From Tubiluchus corallicola (taxonomy: Eukaryota; Priapulida; Priapulimorpha; Priapulimorphida; Tubiluchidae): 64,000 nt of DNA. Shown here piece by piece: positions 38,001 to 48,079 of this stretch. Both the position numbers and the translations under genes were made by a program. The notes beneath the pieces were generated by a model. That model saw only the letters and a program-made list of their open reading frames with translations. It ran no database searches and was not told the DNA's origin. Within the stretch, counting starts at the first letter, position 1. Each line of letters opens with the position of its first letter. The DNA is taken from assembly GCA_030141605.1 (NCBI GenBank), contig JAQGDQ010000281.1, positions 180,001 to 244,000 on the forward strand. Reading direction: 5' to 3'.

Positions 38001-41000
38001 TGAATAGTTTCTTCGGTATTTCTATATATGTAACCCAAAACATTGTCAATAATGTGAACAACACCATTGTCGACAGCAATGTTTGGTACGACAACATGAC
38101 TGTATACATCTCCCTCCAGTAACCCACCTCTAGGCTGTGTCATGCTGCTAGCCACATAATCTACAAAATACATGTATGACTTGTTACTGAGAAGTTTGTC
38201 ATGAAAAACAAAGTGGGAAAACTTTATTGGAGCTAACATATAGTCTGATAATCATACTCACATTTAAATTTACAGTTAATTTTTTGTAAAAAATTGTATA
38301 TTTTTAAGTGCTCACATGACCCTGGACCAAGGCAGTATTTAACTAAAAGCAATATTAAATATTAATCTAAACCAACCTTTAAATAGCTACAGTAAATCAC
38401 ATAGCATTTGGAAGAGATTCAAGCTAAGTTAGGAAACTATCTATCCTTGCCTATCACATGAGAAAATTAGATGGCATCCCAAAGAAAATGCAAAAACAAA
38501 TTTCTGCAGTAATATGTAGTAAGGTCAGCACTTTTTAATGCTGGAAGCAGGAAAGAAACAAATCGGCCTTCACTTCTGATAAAATACTTGGGCTTTTACA
38601 TGAGATTTTGTAAAAAGGCATTTACACGTTGATGAACAGTTTAGTTCATTTGAAAATGCAGTTTAAAACAACGAAAAGCAGGCTTACTACTGTGAAACAA
38701 ATTTAACAGTATTAAAAGAACTCACTTACATTCGATAGGAATATTTTCAGAAAGGTTTCCCCGTTGTTCAAAATGTAGTTTCACACCATCTGACTGTGAG
38801 TATCCATCGTAAATCTGACTCTTATCAAAGTTGTTTGTAAACACAACATAGCCCCTGATGATATGAGCCTGAAGCACCTAATTGATAGATCACATGCTTT
38901 AGTTGACATTAAATAATAGTAATTTACACCGATACAACTTGTCAATTTAAGAAAAACAAGACATTAGAAAGTTCATAAATTAGGTTTTTACTTTTTTCTA
39001 AAAATAATACGAATGTATAAAGGGTTTTAAGTCACAATAGATTGATAAAAAATGTGACTGAATGGAGTTAATTTTTACTAGATGACTGCATATTACTGGT
39101 ATATTGTCAAGCCAGAAACTTCACAAGTTCCGAATCATTTCTACATTGAATATGATTATGGTATGAGCAGCTATAGCAAACTAATGCCATTTTTCATAGC
39201 AGTCACTTTCAGTTACAGAGTGATAGTAAAAAATACATTTATAGATATTTTTATGAATATAGTGCTCTGGTCAGATATAACATGCATTTAGAAATGGCTA
39301 CCATATAGCGAGCAAAATATGAACATTTGTTACAAAGCATGAAGTAGATGTATCTTTTTTCATATTCCAATTACAATTTGCATTGTGAAGTAATAAAAAA
39401 CTTCACAATAATTGTAAACAATCACAAATTGACTTTTGTGGCATTTCAAAAGAACTTACCTTTTCAAATAGCTGGCTATTTTGTACTAACTCATTTCGCA
39501 TATCTGACGTGATTAGGTTAAAAGCTTGATCATTGGGCAGAAACATGGTTAACTTTTCAACTGGTCCTGTTGAAACTCGAGGCGCTCCTCCTGCAAAACT
39601 TCCTGGCAATGTCTGACGTGGTGCGCCCTGTTGGCGTGGCACGCCTGGCTGGCGAGGTTGTCCCGGCACTGGACGTCCCCCTTGGGTTATAGGTGGTGGC
39701 TGGTAACCAGGTGGAGGCTGCTGTGACCCAGGTATATGTTGGCCCTGGGGGTACCTGGCTACACTTGGAGGCTGGCCGGGAACTGGGTAAGACACAGGCG
39801 GTTGTCTTCGGCCAAAATCGCCTCCTGGTGTACCGGCAAAGGAGGGTCCAATATTGGGGCCGACATCATAAAATCCTGCACTTTTACCATTCTCACTCTG
39901 GTCTAGAATGTATTTCAACTCGCGAGGCATGGACCGTAACTGCCTGAAATACAAAAGACATAAAGTTTTTCTCTTCTGCTTCATATCACAGCACTACATT
40001 ACACAATAGAATACGGTAAACATAATTGTAATTCTGAATATATGTAATTTTCATTTATGTGACTTACCTGTAAAGCCAAATAAATAATAATGATAATGGT
40101 CGTACCTGTGAGCAGATGAAGAATTGATAAAAAATTCTAAAAATGCAAGGAACTGATAGCTCACAAGTGGAGCCTATCAGTTTAAGCCATCAGTTTCTGA
40201 GAATGTTGTAACAGCATTCTGTGCTGTCCTAGACAATTTTGAGAACATTTGCAAAATGTGGTAAAATCATTCAGTCTACACTCTGTAGTGCATTGTATAT
40301 TTATAATAATTCTTGTTTACAGGCTCAGATTATTTAGAGACCCAGATATGTGTTCTAGTTGAGACATCTCATTCATAAATTTGATAGTTGCACAGATGTA
40401 AAAACCAGTATTTTTAACCAACCAATAGCCAGACAGTATTTCAGACACACTGCTGCATGTATACAAATATTTTCACTAAAAGACACACTTAGTAACTTAC
40501 GTGAGTTGATAATTCTGGTACAGGTTGTTCTGGTCCAGAATTAATCCCCATATTGTCTCCCCAACTCCGATGGGAAATAATACTCTGTCTATTTTATGAA
40601 GCACACCATTGTTGGCGTCAATTTGAGGAAAATAAACAAAGGCTTGATTCACATGAATTCTCTGCATAAAAGCAAAAAAAAAGTTATGTAAACTGTGTCA
40701 TAAGTAAGAAAAAAACGAAAATCGTCAAAAAGCTTTTTGATAGCATAGTAGACCCTTTTACCTTTTCACAGCGGAAAGTGGCACACTGGTGCACATCTTT
40801 CATGTACTTGACCCCAACTATTTAACATTAATGACAGTACCAGTAGGCCCTGAAGTGAGTGATACGGCATGGTAAGCGATGTGAAGAATTGTATCAAAAA
40901 CAAAAATAAATAAACAAACGATGAAATATATTTAAAGCCACATAAATACAACAAAATATAATGGGTTTATAACAATACAATTTGGCTACACTTTGTTACG

Positions 41001-44000
41001 CGGATACTTACCTTTTGTGTTGGATTTATTCCATACTGGCTGACTTGAAAACCGGGTACAAACGGCGGATCGACTACGGTGATCCATACAGGTGCACTTT
41101 TAGGTGCTAATGTGGCAAGGCTGAAGTTTCTCAGCTGATTAACGAGAAAATCCTGCCTAGTAAACCTGTCATTTACTGAAATGGAAGCACATTATAATGA
41201 AAATAATGCAGCATCTATAATTTCCATTCTCTCCATATATATATATATATATATATATAGACATATATATGCACACACATATACACATACTATGGAAAAA
41301 CACAATATAATGTAGGAGTGAAACAAAGATATAATTTAACCAAGTTACTGACTACTGTGTCCTGTATGTTTTGAATATTTTACTGAAACTGTATGTTTGT
41401 ATTGCATTTTATGAAAACATGAAATAGTTGAGCAGAGTACTGCATGTCAACTAAGAGAGACATATATGCAAGGTTGTATAAGCTGCATAATAATATTCTG
41501 CAAACACACGAGTATTAACCAAACGCAGTACCAGTATACTAAAATATATGTTAGTATATTATCAGTATATTAAAACATTTGGTCTTCTAGTATTGAATTA
41601 ATTTCAGATCGCATGTATATGATTGGGTCTGATAATGCAGAATTTTTTATTTAGTCAAATAAACTACATTGCAAATAGATATATTTTGCTCAAATAATTG
41701 CTGAGCATTTTATACAAATTTTATGCTGTTACATCTACTTGGGATGCTGTTACAAACTGCAATGGATCTGCATCTAACAGTTCTTTCTTGTTATCATCTT
41801 TTTATTTTTTAATGTGTAATGGTAAGATATCAGTACGATCGATTTTTTCCAAAAGAATTTGTTTTTACCCAAGATTTCTCCTGTTTACTTCACTAGTATG
41901 GACAAGCATACAGCCTTATGGCCTACGCATATCATTGTCATTATATCGTTACACACATACGTACATACCTACATACATGTTCATACGTTGCTTGTAAACT
42001 ATTGTGGGTGCTTAAATTTTGCGTGTAAATAAATCAGACGTTTCAGCTTAAAAACCCGTTATATATTCTAAAAGCACTACCATTATTATGCGACACTTAC
42101 ATAAGTGATAATTCCATGTGCGTAAGCTGTCTAGCTCTCTGGCATCATTCCCATGCTCTTTTAAATAAATATTTATGGCTTCATCTGTTGGAGCAAATAC
42201 AGTGTATGTATATCCAGGTTCACTCAATTGATTCTTCAGATACTTTTGTGCATAATTTTGAAACTAAAAGCAAAAACATACTTTTGTGCATAATTTATAA
42301 ACTAAAAACAAAAACAACATCATGTATAATTAGTATTAGATCACATAGTATGCAGCCACAAAATCAGACTATATATTGCCAAAAAACCTCAGTAGAACAA
42401 TAATGTGGACCTTACTCTCCTACATAAGCCTATCATCAAATCACTGCCGACACTGAGAGTGGCCAAATTCTATACTTGCTAAGTGATTTCAGATCTGTTT
42501 GATAGGTTCTGCTAGACTGCCTAGACAGGCATGTATTACATTCCATAATTTAAGCAATGGTTACCGACTAGGCAAACAGGTTATAGTGTTTTTACAGTGA
42601 GTTTACTGTAGTCTCAAAGAATAATAAATTGTCAAATTACTCTGCATAAAATTATGAAATGTAAGAAGTCTGCCATATTATATTGATAAAGATAAAAACT
42701 TTGTACTATGCTAACATTACATTAAAACTTGGTAATAATTTCAAGTAAGCATAAGTTTAGGTTAAACATTTTTCTTGCTTATATATATATATATTTGTAA
42801 AACATCTTCGATACAGATGTAATGCTATGCATATATATATATGTTTTACAAATAGCCACTGGATTATTGCAATATAAACATAAAAACAATATCAAGCTTT
42901 AAAATCACTAGAAATAATCAAGATTTTAAAACAAAATATTTGTTCGTGAATTGAATCAAGTAAAACGAATTGGATTTGTAAGATAAAGGCATTCAGCTGT
43001 TATGAACAAGAAATTTGTATTGACTACAAAGAATAAGGAATTTCTTAACTTGCCTTAAGCTGTAAGTGCCATGAAACATTATTTAAAAAATAACATAACT
43101 TAACTTACACTTTAAATACAAACTTAACGTAAGGATGAAGAAACCGGCTTGGCGGCTTCTTTAATATTCTATACCAAGCAGTTCATAACCCTTTCTAAAC
43201 TAGTTTTTCAGACAGCGAAATTATAAAGTATAATTTTTTATAATAAAATTTTTAAATAGCAACCAAATTTTACTTCAGTTGAGATTTGTAGCATCTTTTT
43301 TTGACATTTTGCAAATTGTAGTGTTCATTTATCTAAGTTATGTCGAAATCAACTATAACTTGTCAATTTTCATAAATTTTCTGAGAAATTCCCAGATTTA
43401 TAGTTAAAACAACACAACTTTATTAAAACTTTTACTTTAACTGTACTTTTAACGCCAAACGTTTAACTTTTAATTTCAGCATTTACATTTTAACTTTGTA
43501 AAGTAAAATTTTTAATAAAGTTGCGTTGTGTTAACTATAAATGTTTCGTGCCTGTAATAAAAAAAATTCTTAGATTTTTCTGGTTCATTCCAATCTCAGG
43601 GAAAATCTTTTCAACTTCACATGATAAGCCATACCTCCTACTGCAATAGAAATTGCAAAATCTTAACGATTCTTTAGTAGGTGTAAGTTGCTTTATTATC
43701 AAGTTTGTTGTTTGCCTAATTTATAACGATGTCGAGCATGTGTAAACGTCCCATACAGTGTATTACCACTGTTGTTTTAGAACGACTGCAGCACCTTATA
43801 AAATAGTGACTGAAATTCCATAATTTGCAACAATCTTACGAAACAGTAATGTAATAAATTTTCCCAGTTCGAAAGTTATAAGTTTCATTATATTTCGGTT
43901 ACAGAAATCATAGTTAATCTCAGTTAGTGATGTCAGTACGGTTTGAGCAGGCATTTGAGAAAAAGAAAAAAAATATAATTATTTTACAAAAAGAACCAAT

Positions 44001-47000
44001 TGCTGAAGTCTGCACAGCGCACAAACTTCGCGTGGCCAATGACAAAATTATCATTATCATCATATGCCCTTTACGTCTATTGTAGACACTGGGCGGGCAG
44101 AACTCTAAAATAAACGAAATCTGCCCTCAAGACAGGTGAACACAACAGTAATCCAGCAAAAAACAAGGCACTGCTAATAAATAGTCTGCTACGCCAGTGG
44201 ATTGTCAACACCAGAGCCAGCTCTGTAACACAATAAGAAATCGCCGATATATTGATGCCGTATCCCGTGAGTCCGTAACATGGACTTACGCAAAATGAAT
44301 CATGGCTTTTGTACGACCCGTTCATCTACGTAAGAATTATTTTCGATGAAAAATGTGAGTACTGAGTAAAAGAAAAAGCAAATTAATGATGACGATGGTA
44401 ACAAAATGTTGCTAATCATCTTAAGTTTGCTAAAGATAGTTTAAGACTGCATCAATAAGATATGTAACTGTGCAGCAGGCATGTCAATTAATCTCGTGCA
44501 GTGGATAAGCTGACTATAATTATTTTAGTGTAGGCCCACAAACTAGGATATAGGTGTGCAGTGTTTAAGTCTGTTTTACATCTTCCTTAATGACATTTTT
44601 ATGCGAGTTGAGTCTCCGTTTATCCTGGACCAGTTAGCAAGTCCAATAAAAGACAAGTTCAAATCAGCAGCCGATCATTAGAAGTTGGTTGGTTGAGCCC
44701 AGGGATAAAGTTACTAATATGGGCACAACAGACTAGACATCGAGGTGATGCAAACTAAGACATATTTTCACGTATTGGTCGACAATGGACGATGGAAGTT
44801 GTTGGAATTAAACTCATCAGTCTCAATCATTAAGGATCTGACTTGAAAAACTTGGAAATAGGATAGCCTTCATAATAACTAATACTAATAAATAATGACA
44901 TTTTTCAGCCTTGCAACATAAATTATCTTCCTCATTGAAAATACGTTACTTGAGTCAGCCATTAATTGCCATGGCGGTGACCTATCCCTTTCAATAACGG
45001 CTAGGCAGAGTCGTTTTGCTGTGTCATTATTAGTTTTTTAGATCACGAAGTATTTACTTACTTGGTTTCTAGGCCAAATATATGAACCACTTCAAGGTCG
45101 TTGTTAATAGAAAGTACTCCGTGAGGTACGTGGATTACTGATCACTTGTGGTGCATGTTGTGTTATGGCTTGTCTTTGTTAATTAGACTAAGTACTATGC
45201 TAAAGGTACAGTAAAGGATTTATATACATATGTTGGAAACATGATTTTTTAAAGATAGAATAATGACAACATGAATGTCAGCGACGTCTGCTAGATGAGT
45301 GCAAGTAGTTCTGGTGATAGATCTCATGAATAATTGTATTAATTTCGTTGTGTGTGTAATAGCGTGCTTTTCATATTGGACTTTCAATTTTTTTAATTTT
45401 CAAGAAGTAGCAAATTCGCGTGTCTGGAATAAGCAGCATCAGTAAAACTAGTATTTTATTATGTGGAATCTGATTTACGTTTGCCTGCACGATATTGATG
45501 CCTTGTTCTCTGTGCCACTTGGCCTATAGGTATCACCGATATTTGATCCTAAAAATGAAGAATTGATCCAAACATTCACTAATCCTACTGCAACGATGAA
45601 CGATTGGCCTCGGAACGCAGTAGGCTGAGGGATCGATGGCTTAGGAAGTTAACAGACTGTTAAACGCGTGATGTGAGAACAAGTATATCTCTAAAATAAT
45701 GATTTGCGATAGTTGAAAAATCACTGGAACACATTTGTGATGAAAATTCCTTAAAGTTCCCAAAAGTATTCCAAGTTCAATCTCACAACTCAGGGTCCAT
45801 ACCCAAGAGCAAAATATTTGCATTTTCAAGATTCTCAATTAACAGCTAAATATTGGTATTAAAAAAACATGGAAGTCTGTAATATAAATTATACATTGAG
45901 AACAAAAATTGAGTATTAGATAGGATTTCCTTTAATATTGAAAGCTTTCAGTTCCAGTACTATGCAGGACTATCACCTGACTATACCTGGACTAGTGTGG
46001 TTTGATGTCTGGGTATCAAAAATTGGTTTGCTGATTTAGTGCCAAAAATTGTAGATGGCTTCACTCTTGTGAAAAAAAATCCAATTTAACTCAAAGCCAT
46101 AGGAACAGTTGAGCGACAATAAGAAAACTGACCAAAGTCCAGTGTCCTTGACTTTTTCACCAAGATCTACATTCACCACAACCTTACCCATCTTCACATA
46201 CATGCAAATTGGTTTGCTGGTCTAGTGTCAAAATTTGTAGATGGCTACACTATAGAGAAAAAAATCCAATTTAAAGCCTTAGGAACAGTTGAGTGACAAT
46301 AAAAAACTGATCAAGGTCCAGTGTCCTTGACAGTTTCCCCGAGACCTCCATTCACCACAACCTTACCCACCTACACATACATGAAAAAACAGTTTGCAAA
46401 TATATATAAATGACCTTAGCACTCTGCATATGAGTGGCCAAGCCGTTTGAGCTAATTTTCATTAACGAAAAAAACTGATCGATGGCCAGTGTCTTTGACT
46501 CTTTGACTGAGGTCGTCATTTAACGTTATCATTGACAAGACCTGAATGCAGGTGTCTACCCTGCAAGTTTCGTGACTTTTTCTAGGTCTCTGTGTTTGCG
46601 AATTGACGTGTACTAGATGTGAATACCTAACAAAACTCGATGCCTAAGATAAACAAATCAGTGCAAGAGTATTCTGTATTCTTATATAAGCTAAGGTTGT
46701 GGATAAAAAGCAACAAGAGACACCTTTACACAAATGTCATAGTAAATATGCTAGCCGGAAGGTGCTAAGCCCCATTTAAGGGGTTTTTAAAAAGAAGTTT
46801 GTTTAAAGCTTAAATTAATCATGTAATTAATGAATGTTAACAAATGAATGTTAGTTTATATGGCACCATTATGCACATGTCTACACGTATACAAAAACAC
46901 TTGTTAAGCACCTGTATAATTAGCATTATATCTTAGCGTGCTCTCTGATTCGTGTAATGTCTTGGAAAAATATCTTAGAAAAATACGCGCATAACTAAGT

Positions 47001-47557
47001 AAATCAAAAGATGTGCAATGCAAATTTTTAGTCTTGCAAATGCTGCTTTACATAATAAGTTTTGTAGACCGATAACTGCCGTTAGGCATATAAGTCTAGT
47101 CTGCACTATGGATCTATGCATGTGGTTCAGGGAACGGCTTTTCAAGCATTAGACTTTTAAAATTCCCACGCCTTTGTGACGAGCATAAAGGACGTACGGG
47201 AATGAAAAAAAAACTCAAATGTTTTAGGAAAGTAAATTGACAGGAAAGCAAGCATCGGTAGGTTGGTAAGAGAGTTATTATATTTTTTAATTTGAAGTTT
47301 CAAGTCTGACCAATGTAATTTCCAAATGAAAGTCCAGCAATAATTTATTACACCTAGTGTGTAGCTACTTTCACCTAACAATCAAGGCACGCCCTTTTGA
47401 CTATCGCTTTAGCGGCAGATAAAGTAATAATAAATTTAACAAATTTTGCAAAACTTACGTGTCTTAGTTCATGATCTCCAGATATTGCATCCATTAGTGT
47501 CTGACCATCAGCATATAAACATATCACAGCAAATATGAGAATGTTTAGCAGCGCCAT
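31855..47557 (-). CDS. Fas1: Fasciclin-1-like protein: signal peptide, four FAS1 domains, probable GPI anchor; complete 13-exon gene
   Basis: Joining 13 exons (47557-47459, 42263-42101, 41175-41012, 40661-40501, 39943-39460, 38877-38730, 38160-37983, 37361-37199, 36678-36336, 35569-35422, 34807-34636, 33587-33464, 32057-31855) gives one open frame of 2550 nt, 849 residues plus stop; every junction has GT/AG and matching phase. Residues 1-18 are a signal peptide. Each FAS1 domain ends in the family's NGVxHxID-type motif: NGVLHKIDRVLFP (160-172), NGVVHIIDNVLGY (438-450), NGVIHVIDSLLGF (656-668), NGYIYIINRVLYD (804-816). The other FAS1 signature appears as TVFAPTDEAI, TMFLPNDQAF, TFFVPSNYAF and TVFAPSNEAF. 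The end (about 832-849) is hydrophobic and without a basic tail, as expected of a GPI signal. Four FAS1 domains plus GPI is the layout of fasciclin 1, a homophilic neural adhesion protein at the outer cell surface; secreted TGFBI/periostin-type proteins share the four domains but have no GPI tail. Function is inferred from family. Confidence 0.93.
33464..33587 (-). CDS. Fas1: Fas1-like exon 12: FAS1 domain 4, middle
   Basis: Begins VLKTHIVRGQ, a canonical FAS1 segment. Acceptor catgcag, donor gtaagt, phase 0 in and 1 out. Confidence 0.9.
34636..34807 (-). CDS. Fas1: Fas1-like exon 11: FAS1 domain 4, N-terminal half
   Basis: Contains TVFAPSNEAFREM. Two donors lie close together; the first (gtaaga after NVLEY) is chosen because it keeps exon 12 open and joins as NVLEY-VLKTHIVRG. 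The second would put a stop in exon 12. Phase 2 in, 0 out. Confidence 0.9.
35422..35569 (-). CDS. Fas1: Fas1-like exon 10: end of FAS1 domain 3, start of domain 4
   Basis: Contains NGVIHVIDSLLGF, the best copy of the FAS1 closing motif in the gene. Acceptor ttttacag, donor gtaagc, phase 1 in and 2 out. Confidence 0.93.
36336..36678 (-). CDS. Fas1: Fas1-like exon 9: FAS1 domain 3 with Asp/Arg/Gln/Tyr-rich insertion
   Basis: 343-nt exon. Residues about 545-618 are a charged, low-complexity segment of Asp, Arg, Gln and Tyr (for example YDSRDRDRQYQDQYNRDQD) inserted between LMSLHMSPGRVYLRN and KKLRFMVIQNGTAI. Acceptor gattttag, donor gtgagt, phase 0 in and 1 out. The antisense strand is also open because of the repeat composition. 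Confidence 0.9.
37199..37361 (-). CDS. Fas1: Fas1-like exon 8: FAS1 domain 3, N-terminal half
   Basis: Encodes the signature TFFVPSNYAFERI. Acceptor tttgcag; donor gtataa is the weakest of the gene, but the join to exon 9 is in phase (2 in, 0 out). Confidence 0.9.
37983..38160 (-). CDS. Fas1: Fas1-like exon 7: end of FAS1 domain 2, start of domain 3
   Basis: Contains NGVVHIIDNVLGY, the closing motif of domain 2, then the linker to domain 3. Acceptor tttgtag, donor gtaagt, phase 1 in and 2 out. Confidence 0.93.
38730..38877 (-). CDS. Fas1: Fas1-like exon 6: FAS1 domain 2, middle
   Basis: Begins VLQAHIIRGYVVF, matching the FAS1 segment 'vLxxHiv.G'. Contains the sequon NLS. Acceptor aattag, donor gtaagt, phase 0 in and 1 out. 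Confidence 0.9.
39460..39943 (-). CDS. Fas1: Fas1-like exon 5: FAS1 domain 2 with Pro/Gln/Gly-rich insertion
   Basis: Unusually long exon (484 nt). Residues about 215-324 are a low-complexity segment rich in Pro, Gly, Gln and Arg (for example QQPPPGYQPPPITQGG), placed before the TMFLPNDQAF core. Acceptor tatttcag, donor gtaagt, phase 2 in and 0 out. The FAS1 sequence resumes in frame after the insertion. Confidence 0.92.
40501..40661 (-). CDS. Fas1: Fas1-like exon 4: end of FAS1 domain 1, start of domain 2
   Basis: Encodes NGVLHKIDRVLFP, the closing motif of domain 1, then the helix opening domain 2 (GETIWGLILDQNNLYQ). Acceptor tatgcag, donor gtaagt, phase 0 in and 2 out. Confidence 0.92.
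41012..41175 (-). CDS. Fas1: Fas1-like exon 3: FAS1 domain 1, middle
   Basis: Acceptor catttcag, donor gtaagt, phase 1 in and 0 out. Its LRNFSL contains an N-glycosylation sequon. The phase pattern of domain 1 differs from that of domains 2-4. Confidence 0.88.
41234..41259. repeat. (TA)n microsatellite in fasciclin-like intron 2
   Basis: 13 TA units between exons 2 and 3. Confidence 0.95.
42101..42263 (-). CDS. Fas1: Fas1-like exon 2: FAS1 domain 1, N-terminal half
   Basis: Acceptor gcttttag, donor gtaagt, phase 0 in and 1 out. Contains the FAS1 signature TVFAPTDEAI. Separated from exon 1 by a 5.2-kb intron that holds tandem repeats and a hairpin element. Confidence 0.9.
42792..42854. repeat. 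Inverted repeat with 14-bp perfect arms flanked by TA runs
   Basis: tatttgtaaaacat (42792-42805) and atgttttacaaata (42841-42854) around a 35-nt loop; (TA)n lies outside the left arm and inside the right arm. Confidence 0.6.
43396..43542. mobile_element. MITE-like hairpin with 43-bp terminal inverted repeats
   Basis: The left arm (43396-43438) and the reverse complement of the right arm (43500-43542) agree at 40 of 43 positions; both begin atttatagtta. The 61-bp centre is AT-rich and non-coding. No target-site duplication is visible, so transposon origin is an inference. Confidence 0.55.
46021..46520 (+). repeat. 186-bp tandem duplication plus a diverged third copy
   Basis: The block starting aattggtttgctg at 46021 repeats at 46207 with about 85-90% agreement by eye, to about 46383. 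A weaker third copy (ctgatcgatggccagtgtct) extends to about 46520. Non-coding. Confidence 0.75.
47459..47557 (-). CDS. Fas1: Fas1-like exon 1: signal peptide
   Basis: Starts at the only ATG in this open frame, in a strong context (A at -3, G at +4). It encodes MALLNILIFAVICLYADG, a typical signal peptide, then the first helix of FAS1 domain 1. Ends at a consensus gtaagt donor, phase 0. The frame is open for 34 codons upstream but has no further ATG. Confidence 0.9.
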
Positions 47558-48040
47558 GTTACCTGCATGGAGGTGTGTGCGCACACCTTGTTGTTCCACG
47601 CAGGTGAAGCGCAATGCTTTGACAGGTATTTTCAAACAGGTAGGACGCTGCGCATACACAATGGACAGCGATACGTATGTGGGGAATGCTGGAGCTATTT
47701 AGATTAGCGTGTGCACTCCCTATTTGCTCCCTGTTTTCAGCAATATTGTAATTAAAAGATGATTATTACAGAAGTCGAAAAAGTAGTTTAAAGAAATCTT
47801 TACCAACCCATTATTGTTATTTTTTATTTTTAAACTAAGAGAAACTGATTTTATATTTCTAAATAGCCTGTTATGCTCATTGTAATTTAGTAGAGTTTTA
47901 TATGTATTCTGAAAGAAAAATATTAGTTGGTACAAATATCTCGAGGATGACCGCTAGAAAGCAGTTGAAACGTCGTTTAATAGAATAATAAAGATATATT
48001 GTGTAATTGAACCAACAATGTAGGTTAGTATATGTATATG

Positions 48041-48079
<39 letters not shown>

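Larger units (their letters stand above)
42264..47458 (-). other. First intron of the fasciclin-like gene (5.2 kb)
   Basis: Largest intron of the gene. It contains a 186-bp tandem duplication (46021-46383), a 147-bp MITE-like hairpin (43396-43542) and a small TA-flanked hairpin (42792-42854). Large first introns often carry regulatory DNA; no specific site was recognised. Confidence 0.7.

Noticed and set aside
39693-39947. Plus-strand frame across fasciclin-like exon 5
   Set aside because: Antisense shadow of the Pro-rich exon.
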